A DNA stretch of 8,755 nt from an uncultured Bacilli bacterium. Lineage in GTDB: Bacteria > Bacillota_I > Bacilli_A > RF39 > UBA660. The DNA lies in assembly GCA_947627405.1 (NCBI GenBank), contig CANQVY010000044.1, forward strand, positions 1-8,755. The letters run 5' to 3'. The notes under the pieces were generated by a model, which was given only the letters and a program-made list of their open reading frames with translations, made no database searches and was not told the origin of the DNA. Positions 1 to 7,700 of the stretch are shown here, in pieces (the first letter of the stretch is position 1; each line of letters starts with the position of its first letter). The translations under genes and the position numbers were made by a program.

Positions 1-518
1 TCCATATATGGATCAATCGTAGAATCTCCAGCGTCAATTTTCTCAAGCATTTCTTGTAAACCTTCTTTAAAAATATCTGGTGCTGTCTCTAAAGATTTTC
101 CAAGTGCAACTGGAACCGTATAATGCTGTACCAAGATTTCCAAACTCTTTAAATAATAAGGGAGCATTAAATCAATCGTATGAAGATGTTTCTTATAATA
201 ACTTTTTAAAGAAATATATTGACTTTTAAAAGCATAACCTGCCGCAACACAAATAAGTACAAAGATAATAGCATTCATACTTGAGATACCTATTAAAAAA
301 CCAAAAGCAAGAGTTATAAAGGCATTTGTGATTCTTTTTTGAAAGCAAATTTCTGCATCAATCTCAGGGCCGTATTTTGCATGAAGCAGAAATTCATAAT
401 CATCTTCTTTAAACAAATTAAAAATATCTTTATTGTCAGTTAAAAATTGTTTTCCACTCAATGTGTTATTATAAAATAATGCAAATAAAATTAAACCACC
501 AAAAATTAAAACTTCCAT
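1..518 (-). CDS. tadC: TadC-like type II/IV secretion F-domain membrane protein (partial, 3' end off window)
   Basis: This is a platform protein of the Tad pilus machine in the cytoplasmic membrane, expected to pair with TadB and contact the TadA ATPase. Translating from the ATG at 518 gives 172 codons before the window edge, so the C-terminal part is missing. A hydrophobic segment lies at residues 3-14. A hydrophobic pair spans roughly residues 66-97. A charged cytoplasmic stretch from about residue 113 (DLMLPYYLKSLEILV, then VALGKSLETAP and LEKIDAGDST) has the spacing of the T2SF (GspF) domain. The ATG overlaps the TAA of tadB in a TAATG arrangement. An AGGTG Shine-Dalgarno lies 7 nt upstream inside tadB, indicating translational coupling. 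The TadC name rests on position after TadB and on this domain; TadB and TadC are homologous families, so the exact label is inferred. Confidence 0.8.
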   Translation of the reverse strand, partial: MEVLIFGGLILFALFYNNTLSGKQFLTDNKDIFNLFKEDDYEFLLHAKYGPEIDAEICFQKRITNAFITLAFGFLIGISSMNAIIFVLICVAAGYAFKSQYISLKSYYKKHLHTIDLMLPYYLKSLEILVQHYTVPVALGKSLETAPDIFKEGLQEMLEKIDAGDSTIDPYM

Positions 519-1420
519 TATTCAACACCTACATTTTCATTATAATATCTCTCACCTTTTAATATAAACCATGTATTGACTATAATCACAAAATGAAGCA
601 AAATTTGTACATAAAATTTATCCAACATTTTAACATACGTTTCATTTCCTACTAAAGCTTGGACTAATAAACATAAAAAGTAAAGAGCAAAGCCAAATTT
701 TAAAAACTTTCCATGAAAAGCTTTTCTATCTGTTCGATCTCTATATACACTTTCTACAAGCATATCTATATCATTTTGCATGTTTTCTAAACTTTCTCCA
801 CTATCTCTAGAACCTTCTTTTGTAATTTGTAAAAACAATTGATGCATATTTTTTACGATAAAATAAGGATATTTACTATCCATAAAAGCAATAGATTCTT
901 CAATATTTCCATTTTTATAGGATAAATCGATCATATATCTTACGTCGCTTAAAATCGGTTCTTCCAATACGCCTGATGATAAAACTCCCTCTAGTGATTT
1001 AACAAAAGATTTAGTCGTTGCAAATTCCATGATCGTATTGGTTGTATATACTTGTACTTGTTCAAATACAAATTCACTGTAAATTCTTTTTGTACGAAGA
1101 TAAGCAAGATAAGGTACAATAGCAATGACTAGACCAACATAAATAGCTGAAATAATTACGTTATAAAAATATAAAAAAGAAACAACCGCAGCAAAAAGAC
1201 CGAGTATAGAACATTGAGCTACATAATCCTTAAAAGAATAATTTTGGCCCATTTGTTTCACTTTATCTTTTACAGCTGCATAAGAGTATGGCGCATATCG
1301 ATTGGTAAGATTGCCAGATTGATCTTTGACAAATTTTGTAACATCACGACCACTATATTGGCGATACAAAACAACAAATAATCCTAAAACAATTAGTATA
1401 AATAATTCGATTACACTCAT
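518..1420 (-). CDS. tadB: TadB-like pilus assembly platform protein
   Basis: This is a 300-residue integral membrane protein, the first of the two inner platform components of a Tad pilus or secretion system. It has an N-terminal membrane segment (residues 4-20), a pair at about 68-86 and 87-107, a cytoplasmic region (about 110-238), and two C-terminal membrane segments (about 241-258 and 270-287). The cytoplasmic part has the T2SF-type layout: a helix ending VLSSGV near 150, then YKNGNIEESI near 168-177, then the FLQITKEG stretch near 196-203. That layout and length fit TadB. It lies directly after the tadA ATPase with a 10-nt gap and overlaps tadC by one base. The start is supported by an AGGAGGT site. 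Overall similarity to TadB is judged from architecture and neighbours rather than a long diagnostic motif. Confidence 0.82.
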   Translation of the reverse strand: MSVIELFILIVLGLFVVLYRQYSGRDVTKFVKDQSGNLTNRYAPYSYAAVKDKVKQMGQNYSFKDYVAQCSILGLFAAVVSFLYFYNVIISAIYVGLVIAIVPYLAYLRTKRIYSEFVFEQVQVYTTNTIMEFATTKSFVKSLEGVLSSGVLEEPILSDVRYMIDLSYKNGNIEESIAFMDSKYPYFIVKNMHQLFLQITKEGSRDSGESLENMQNDIDMLVESVYRDRTDRKAFHGKFLKFGFALYFLCLLVQALVGNETYVKMLDKFYVQILLHFVIIVNTWFILKGERYYNENVGVE

Positions 1421-1425
1421 AGTGT

Positions 1426-1432
1426 ACCTCCT
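1426..1432 (-). promoter_or_regulatory. Ribosome binding site of tadB, overlapping the tadA stop codon
   Basis: The minus strand reads TATAGGAGGTACACTATG. The AGGAGGT Shine-Dalgarno lies 5 nt before the tadB ATG (1420) and shares bases with the TAG stop of tadA (1433-1431). A ribosome terminating on tadA therefore sits on the tadB initiation site, which favours coupled, near-stoichiometric synthesis. This also fixes the tadB start. Confidence 0.8.
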
Positions 1433-2612
1433 ATAACGTTTCTATCTGTGAAGTAGTGACTCCTCCATGATTTGAAACAATTCGATCATTTCCTATATTA
1501 CCACTGTTATAAGTGGATTTTGAAGTCGTTATATTTTGACTTTGCCCAATGTTATTAGCTGTTGTATCAATAACATTCTCCAAAAAAATACCTTGAGCAG
1601 CTAAATAATCCATCAAATGTTTGCTTGGATTTTGCTTAACAGCCGTTCCTTCAAAGCTTTTTTTATATAAAACACGAGATTGTGGTTTATTATCATCGTC
1701 TACATAAAACTCACATACTTCATCAATTTCACGATGAAAACGCTGATATTTCGTACTGTAATAAGCTTTAATATGAACTCCTAGTTGTATATAACGATAA
1801 ATAGTAGATAAAAATTGATCAACATCCAAATCGGTTTCCATCAAACTATATAGACGATAGGGAATGGCCGAAGCTTTATCCGCATGAATGGTTGATAAAA
1901 TATTATGTCCTGATGAAATTGAATTTCGTACAGCTGTAACAGCTTCTGCGCTACGTACTTCGGATAATAATATCCATTTTGGATTTTGCCTCATACAAGT
2001 AACAAGCACATCTGTATAAGAAGCTATGTTATTGGTCTTCATAGCTACAATATCACGATGAGGAAATATGCGATCTAAATGAAGTTCCAATGTATCTTCA
2101 ATAGTGATCAATTTTTCATTTTCTTTGGTATGAGATGCTAAATATTTAACAAATTCGGTCTTACCTGAACCTGTTTCTCCTGCAACAATAACATTACAAT
2201 GTCCTTCAACACATCGAATTAAAAAATCGTGGATATCGCTGGTTACATAGTCTTCCTTTAAAAGTTTTTCCTTCTCAAGTCGAATCTTAGCCGGTGTTTT
2301 ACGAATAACAAGTGCAATTCCATTTGTAGCAATGGATTCATGTACAAAATTTAAACGCAATTCAGTAGATTCAGCATCTAAAAACGGATTGGCACTATTA
2401 AAGCTTACTCCCATAACATTAGAACACTGAAAAGCAAGCTTTTCTACCAATGCATTATCAAGCCCGGCAATTTCAGTTCTGTAATTTCCCTTAGTCAAAG
2501 AACGAATCCATACTTGTCCATTGTTTGAGTAAGAAATATCTGTAATATCATCATTTTCTAATAATGGTTGAAAGGGACCAAAGTCCAATTGTTCAAACAC
2601 ATTATCATTCAT
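1431..2612 (-). CDS. tadA: TadA/CpaF-family pilus assembly ATPase
   Basis: This is a cytoplasmic hexameric-type secretion ATPase (GspE/VirB11/PilT superfamily, CpaF branch) that would drive pilin assembly through TadB and TadC. The motifs are intact and in the expected order. Walker A is GETGSGKT (145-152, Lys151). An Asp-box-like IEDTLEL lies at 171-177. A CMRQNPKWILLSEVRSAEA stretch holds the Walker B-like strand with Glu218. The His-box-like SGHNILSTIHA (234-244) is followed by an arginine (R253). It is 393 residues, shorter than many CpaF proteins (commonly about 420-500), with a reduced N-terminal region. The last 40 or so residues (about 352-393) are rich in Asn, Ser, Thr and Gly and look disordered. 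A GGGAGGGG site 5 nt upstream supports the start. It follows the second cpaB copy by 22 nt. Confidence 0.93.
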   Translation of the reverse strand: MNDNVFEQLDFGPFQPLLENDDITDISYSNNGQVWIRSLTKGNYRTEIAGLDNALVEKLAFQCSNVMGVSFNSANPFLDAESTELRLNFVHESIATNGIALVIRKTPAKIRLEKEKLLKEDYVTSDIHDFLIRCVEGHCNVIVAGETGSGKTEFVKYLASHTKENEKLITIEDTLELHLDRIFPHRDIVAMKTNNIASYTDVLVTCMRQNPKWILLSEVRSAEAVTAVRNSISSGHNILSTIHADKASAIPYRLYSLMETDLDVDQFLSTIYRYIQLGVHIKAYYSTKYQRFHREIDEVCEFYVDDDNKPQSRVLYKKSFEGTAVKQNPSKHLMDYLAAQGIFLENVIDTTANNIGQSQNITTSKSTYNSGNIGNDRIVSNHGGVTTSQIETL

Positions 2613-2617
2613 ATTAG

Positions 2618-2625
2618 CCCCTCCC
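2618..2625 (-). promoter_or_regulatory. Ribosome binding site of tadA
   Basis: The minus strand carries GGGAGGGG, five bases (CTAAT) ahead of the ATG at 2612. It lies in the 22-nt gap after the second cpaB copy. It is strong and purine-rich and supports the annotated start. Confidence 0.7.
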
Positions 2626-2634
2626 TTTTTTCTT

Positions 2635-3429
2635 TTATCCTATATCTGCTGTCCAAACGGTTACCCTGTTAATCCAATTTTTTAACGTTTCATTAGCAAT
2701 ACTAACATCTTCTACATCCGGTTTACTTCCTGCATCTGTAGGCACAGGTACTATATCTGTATTATAATTTCCCAAATAACTCGCTTTTGATAAAAGTACC
2801 CAATAATCATGCGGAAGTGCAAAAATAATTTGGGAAGGTACAGAAAGTTCATCAATATTTTCAAAAACATTATTTCCTGAAGCATCATTGACAGCTAAGA
2901 CCTTAACATTTTGTAATAGTTTTCCAACCATAATTTTATCATTATCTTTGCTATTTCCACTATCTTTATTAATCGCCTTTAAATATATATCAATATAATT
3001 TCCTGGTAAAATAGAATTTCCATAAGTAGAAGCCATATTTACATCTAAACTATATAATTCATAACCATCTGGATAGTTACCTATAATACTATTATCAATA
3101 AGTTGTGCCTCTTCTACAATAGATCCCTCATAGAACAAACTTCCTATGGGAATTACACTATTTGTTTGTGTATATTTATCAACAATCAACTGTTTATCGG
3201 TATAAGGTTTTCCTTGTAACATAGCCGGTGGAACCTCTATTGTTCCTACCATTTCATCAGTAATTTTTGTTCCTGGATTAATAGTCACTCGAGCATAAGG
3301 AACAGTTATAGGATTAATTTGATCGGATATTCTTTTTTGATAACCAAGATATAAAACAACAATTCCTAGAATAACACAAATAATAGTAACTGTATTTTTA
3401 TTTGATAAAAACTTTTTTAATCCTGACAT
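2635..3429 (-). CDS. cpaB: CpaB/RcpC-like SAF-domain Tad pilus protein, downstream copy
   Basis: This is a 264-residue membrane-anchored protein of the Tad assembly machine. It has a short basic cytoplasmic tip (KKFLSNK), one membrane segment (about 13-30), and an extracytoplasmic SAF-type beta-clip region (about 42-105) that includes the hallmark stretches ARVTINPGTKITDEMVGTIE and PIGSLFY. A second domain (about 117-230) resembles the RcpC/CpaB core, with ILPGNYIDIYL and KVLAVNDASGN. In diderms CpaB works near the secretin; in a monoderm its partner is unknown and may be the pilus channel or the wall. It is a tandem duplicate of the gene just upstream (about 70% identical by eye). It differs by an inserted six-residue stretch near 154-160 and by a divergent loop at about 189-198. 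Start supported by GAAAGGGG 6 nt upstream. Confidence 0.85.
   Translation of the reverse strand: MSGLKKFLSNKNTVTIICVILGIVVLYLGYQKRISDQINPITVPYARVTINPGTKITDEMVGTIEVPPAMLQGKPYTDKQLIVDKYTQTNSVIPIGSLFYEGSIVEEAQLIDNSIIGNYPDGYELYSLDVNMASTYGNSILPGNYIDIYLKAINKDSGNSKDNDKIMVGKLLQNVKVLAVNDASGNNVFENIDELSVPSQIIFALPHDYWVLLSKASYLGNYNTDIVPVPTDAGSKPDVEDVSIANETLKNWINRVTVWTADIG
2975..3014. repeat. 40-nt perfect direct repeat shared by the two cpaB copies (copy in the downstream gene)
   Basis: These 40 bases are identical to 3785-3824, at an offset of 810. After one mismatch the identity continues for another 17 bases (3016-3032 and 3826-3842). The repeat encodes the ILPGNYIDIYLKA region. Another 26-base identity (3395-3420 and 4205-4230) covers the N-terminal membrane anchor at the same offset. 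Silent sites are conserved here while flanking codons have diverged, so local gene conversion or strong constraint is possible. Confidence 0.9.
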
Positions 3430-3435
3430 ATGTAT

Positions 3436-3443
3436 CCCCTTTC
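3436..3443 (-). promoter_or_regulatory. Ribosome binding site of the downstream cpaB copy
   Basis: The minus strand reads GAAAGGGG, then ATACAT, then ATG (3429). The same GAAAGGGG core precedes the upstream copy. The duplication therefore appears to have included the translation signal as well as the coding region. Confidence 0.65.
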
Positions 3444-3456
3444 CTATCCATTCTAT

Positions 3457-4239
3457 TTACTCTGTTCCTGTATTTTCTGTCCATACAGTAACACTATTAA
3501 TCCAATTCTTTAATTCTTCATTAGCTATACTTACCTCATCTACATCGTCACTACTACCTGCATCAGTAGGTACAGGCGTAATGTCAGTTGAATAACTTCT
3601 TAAATAACTAGCTTTTGTAAGAAGAATCCAATATTCATATGGAAGTGCAAAAATAAGTTGAGAAGGAGTAGAAGTCCCTTCTTGTTTTTTAAATACACTA
3701 TTTCCAGACGAATCTTTTACAGCTAATACCTTTATATTTTTAAATAATTTCCCAACCATAATTTTATTATTTGTACTATTGGTTGCCTTTAAATATATAT
3801 CAATATAATTTCCTGGTAAAATAGCATTTCCATAAGTAGAAGTAATATCAACATCTAAACTATATAAAACATAACCATCTGGATAATCTCCCAATATTCC
3901 TCCATCTGGAAGTTCATCTTTTTCTACTACAGAACGACTATAGAATAAACTTCCTTCAGGAATAATGCTATCTGCTTGGGCGTATTTCCCTACTACAGCA
4001 TTTGTATCCGTGTAAGGATCTCCTTGCAACATAGCAGGAGGAACTTCAATTGTACCGACCATATCTTTTGTAATCAAACTTCCAGGTTCAATTCTTGCCT
4101 TGGCATAAGGAACTATTTTCGGTTGTATTTGATCATTTATTCTTTTTTCATAGCCAAAATATAAAACAGCTATACCTAATATCACACATATGATGGTAAC
4201 CGTGTTTTTATTTGATAAAAACTTTTTTAAACCAACCAT
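3457..4239 (-). CDS. cpaB: CpaB/RcpC-like SAF-domain Tad pilus protein, upstream copy
   Basis: This is a 260-residue paralogue of the next gene with the same build: a basic tip, a membrane segment (about 13-30), a SAF region (about 42-105, with ARIEPGSLITKDMVGTIE and PEGSLFY) and an RcpC-like core (about 117-224). By eye about 70% of residues match its neighbour. Identity is highest in the membrane anchor (27 of the first 30), in the central ILPGNYIDIYL strand, and in the C-terminal IANEELKNWIN helix. The faces that differ most are residues 31-60 and the loops at 101-118 and 183-191, which could create different partner specificities. The C-terminus carries two extra residues (TE). It follows the small TadE-like gene by 18 nt, with an AAAGGGG site 7 nt before the ATG. 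Which copy is ancestral cannot be told from the window. Confidence 0.85.
   Translation of the reverse strand: MVGLKKFLSNKNTVTIICVILGIAVLYFGYEKRINDQIQPKIVPYAKARIEPGSLITKDMVGTIEVPPAMLQGDPYTDTNAVVGKYAQADSIIPEGSLFYSRSVVEKDELPDGGILGDYPDGYVLYSLDVDITSTYGNAILPGNYIDIYLKATNSTNNKIMVGKLFKNIKVLAVKDSSGNSVFKKQEGTSTPSQLIFALPYEYWILLTKASYLRSYSTDITPVPTDAGSSDDVDEVSIANEELKNWINSVTVWTENTGTE
3785..3824. repeat. 40-nt perfect direct repeat shared by the two cpaB copies (copy in the upstream gene)
   Basis: This is the partner of the identical stretch at 2975-3014, in the same reading frame of the paralogous gene. Recombination between the two would delete 810 bp and leave one in-frame hybrid cpaB. The tandem pair is therefore a potential site of copy-number change. 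Confidence 0.9.
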
Positions 4240-4246
4240 ACATATT

Positions 4247-4253
4247 CCCCTTT
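4247..4253 (-). promoter_or_regulatory. Ribosome binding site of the upstream cpaB copy
   Basis: The minus strand carries AAAGGGG, seven bases ahead of the ATG at 4239. It lies in the 18-nt gap after the TadE-like gene. A second ATG at 4243-4241 is out of frame and too close to the site, so the 4239 start is preferred. Confidence 0.65.
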
Positions 4254-4257
4254 CTTA

Positions 4258-4761
4258 TTATTTACACATCAATTCATGTTTCGTTTTATCATTTTCAATC
4301 GCTTGAGCTAATGCATTTACATGTCCACTCAAAGCATCATCCAAAACATTACCTGTATTCGTATTTTCAATAATCGCATCAATTGAATTTGAAATATCTA
4401 ATGTTCCGTCATGACCTTCACCTATAGAGAAGGTTTGATTTGTACTTGTTAAAACTTCAACACTGACCTTCGGAGGAACTTCATTAATATCATACATATT
4501 AATTGTATATCCCTTGACTTTAACTGCATTTGTAAAACGTCTTAAAAAACTTTCAGCAAACATCTCTCGATCCATACGATATAAACCATATACTCTATAA
4601 AAATCTACATCCGTAGAATCTAGCATAGCTGCTTCTGTAACCGATTTTAATGCATAATAATCAAGTTCCGAACCACTTGTATAATCATTAATAACGTTAA
4701 CGATACCAATTGTAATTAATCCTACCATCAATATTCCAAGTGCCGTCATTCCATTTTTCAT
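4258..4761 (-). CDS. Small single-pass membrane protein, TadE/pseudopilin-like
   Basis: This is a 167-residue protein with a short polar N-terminus (MKNG), one hydrophobic segment (about 6-24) and an extracytoplasmic remainder. The layout resembles TadE/TadG-type minor pilins: the anchor is followed by a helical YYALKSVTEAAMLDSTD stretch (35-51), an arginine-rich REMFAESFLRRF part (65-76), then a strand-rich region (82-112). A glutamate five residues after a Gly-type cleavage site, the hallmark of type IV prepilins, is absent, so processing by a prepilin peptidase is uncertain. Its place between the large secreted protein and the CpaB genes, inside a Tad operon, supports a minor pilin or pilus-initiation role by inference only. 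An AAGGAGGG site 7 nt before the ATG supports this start. Met5 is an alternative with no matching signal. Confidence 0.6.
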   Translation of the reverse strand: MKNGMTALGILMVGLITIGIVNVINDYTSGSELDYYALKSVTEAAMLDSTDVDFYRVYGLYRMDREMFAESFLRRFTNAVKVKGYTINMYDINEVPPKVSVEVLTSTNQTFSIGEGHDGTLDISNSIDAIIENTNTGNVLDDALSGHVNALAQAIENDKTKHELMCK

Positions 4762-4768
4762 ACCTAAG

Positions 4769-4776
4769 CCCTCCTT
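4769..4776 (-). promoter_or_regulatory. Ribosome binding site of the TadE-like gene
   Basis: AAGGAGGG directly abuts the TAG stop (4779-4777) of the large secreted protein gene and sits 7 nt ahead of the ATG at 4761. Termination and re-initiation are therefore within one ribosome footprint. Confidence 0.75.
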
Positions 4777-7700
4777 CTAATTATTTCGATCTCTCATATT
4801 GTTAAATGTACCTTCAACAATATTGTAATCACCACTATAACTCTTATTTTTAATAAAGCTATTACTACATCCTAATTTCTTATCACTACAACTTGTTTTT
4901 GTAATATTTGGATTGTTGGAATTATAAGAACGTATATTTCTCATATTTGTACTTGTAATAACAAATTGGAAATTTCTATAATTTGAATAAGCATATCCTG
5001 TATCTTCAATATTTTTAACAAGTGTATCTGGATCAATTTTATAAGTAATGCCCTGTGCTTTCAATAAAGAATTTGCAGCTTTAGTAGTGTTACTTGTTTT
5101 CCAGTTCCAAGGTACAGCCGATTGATTGAATAAATCGGAAACATCAACGGTTCTAAAAATATAATCATTAACCAAAGTTGTTGTTTGTGTATTAGCCCCT
5201 TCTGTTTGCTTAGAAGGATCACCCTCATTACATAAAGATTCCTTTATATAAACCGTATCAAGTTCACCATCACCATCTATATCTGTTTCCTTTCTTTCAA
5301 TACCACATGAACCTATATTCGGATCATAATATCCATAGAAACAATTAATATCAAAATTCCATCCACCATCATTACCAAGTACTCCTAAATTTTCAAGTTT
5401 AACTTTAATATTATAATTAAATTTATATCCATTCGCATCGCATGCTTCTTTTGTATCCGCATTAGCAACCGTATTTGCATCCCATACTTTAAGTCCACCT
5501 GTTATTTTTTTCTCAACATCATCTCGTACAGCTTGAATCGTTGATTTTTCTTCCTTTGTAAAGTTGGCATCTGCATCAACTGGCCAGTTATATACATTAT
5601 TAATATCCCTTTCCGTTGTAATAGCCATATAAAACTTTTTACCACCTGTCATACCATCAGTAGTACTGCAGCAACCTTTTTTACTCTTATAAGAGCCATT
5701 TTTTAAACATGTATTAGGAAATCCTAATTTTATATTTTGTTTTGAAGTTGTTACATCCAATGGTGTTGTACTTGACTTATTTGTATAAGTAACATAGTTT
5801 TTATTGGTATTATCGCAATAAGATTCCGTAGAATCATGAATTGTATATGTATACTTAGCTTTAGAATAATCTGCGCCATTTTTATTAATTTCTTCAATTT
5901 CTTCTACTAAAGCTTTCCATTTATTAACAAAATCTTGAATTTCTTTTTCATTGATCGAAATTTCATTGCCATCTACATTTACAAAGCAATCCAATTTCTT
6001 ACCACTTACAGTATTAATTTTATGATCAGCATCTACTTTTACTTTGTTTGCAAAATCAGCATCTTTTACTACAACTCTTTGGTTATTCTTTCCTGTAATT
6101 GTTGTAGAACACTTACTACCACAACTTAGCGTTTCAAAATACTTTAATACATTTACATTATTTCCATTTTCGTCCTTTGTTTGAACACATTTATAACTTC
6201 CAGGATAATAGTGATCATTAACATAATAATACCTTTTATCTTTTTCCCAACTTTTAGTATACCTTCCTGAACCACTACTTGGAGGTAAAATACACCACTC
6301 ATCGGAATATTTTGTTTTATTATCAGAATATCCTCTACTATATGCTATATTAAATATGTTAGATGTTTCTGAAGTAGAATTGTAATTAAGAGATTTGAAC
6401 TTACTTCCATATATAGAAGAATAGCATGAATTAATACAACTTTGTGTATATTTTCCATTATCACATGCTTTTATACAACTATCAAATTCTTCATTTGGAC
6501 CGGCATCATATGTACCATTATCAAAGTGAGATGGAGACCATTTATCATATCCATAACAAGCGTGATCAAATTTACAAGTTGTACCTTTATTACTACTATA
6601 TAATTTTTCCCAAGCATCATCTTTAATTTTAGCATAACAACTAACCGTTGGAGTTACTGTTACATCATAAGTAAGTCCTCCACCATTATTTGTAACCAAT
6701 TTTGGACTATCATAAGTAATCGTAACCGTTTCTTGACATACTTTTACAAAGTAATCGTCAATTTCTTCATAGGTATTATAACTATATTTGGTTGTTGTAT
6801 TTAATTTTTGATTGAATTTACAAAACAATTCTTTTTTTGCTCGATCGCTAGATGTTTTCTTAATTCCTGCTAAATCGGCATTTCCAACAGAGGTTTGCTT
6901 AATTGAACTTAATTCTTTAACAACTTTAAATTTTCCTTCTAATTTTTCTTTAGTCAATGTCGAATCAGCATCCAAATAATTATTGGAACATTCATCAATT
7001 AAGTTTTTTTGCGCAGCTGTTAATCCATTACAAACGCTTTTAAGATTGTTTGTTTTGAATCCCTTTATAGTTATATCTGCACGCCCAGCGTATTTATTTT
7101 TACAAGAACCATTTGCAAAGTAATACTCAATATAAACAGTAACATTCGAATTTTGTAAATAACTCTTTGGTATAGAATATTTTGTACCATTTTTAGTGAT
7201 AACCTTTACATTTTCTTCCTTTGCATTGTTTAAGATGAAAACTTTTGCATAATATTTACTACTTGTTGCAATTTGAATTGATGTCGTAGCATTATTATAA
7301 TTTCGTCCAACCTCTAAACTGTTATTGAAAAGAGTGGCCAAATCTTCTTCGTCTGCTACACAATTGCTTGTTGTAAATTTCATGTATCCAACTGCACAAG
7401 TTTTATTGTTTTGCTTATCACAAATAAATTTTGTACCTGATTTTTTACTATCTCCTAATGTACATATACTACTTGTAGTTTTACGATGAACCTGAACTTG
7501 CTTTCCATTTTTTATTTTGGATTTTGCAATTGTAAAAGTAGATCCTTCTGGTACTTCAGAAGCAATTTGCTTTCCATTGTATACAAAATAAAGAGGTCCA
7601 TATCCTTTAGGAATTGTGATATTATAATTATCATTCATATCCTTATAAGTAATTTGATTCATAATCGTACTATTTACATTTGTTCCATTTTCATATACGC

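Noticed and set aside
1501..1516. Short inverted repeat CCACT-GTTATA-AGTGG near the end of tadA
   Set aside because: It is a five-base-pair stem within the coding region with no following T-run. It is too weak for a terminator and expected by chance.
3976..4164. Plus-strand open frame of 62 codons inside the upstream cpaB copy
   Set aside because: It lies antisense to a well-supported gene, has no ribosome binding site of note, and its translation has no recognisable features.
6270..6288. LPPSSG in the large secreted protein, resembling an LPXTG motif
   Set aside because: It is internal (residues 509-514), lacks the Thr-Gly step, and is not followed by a hydrophobic segment and basic tail.
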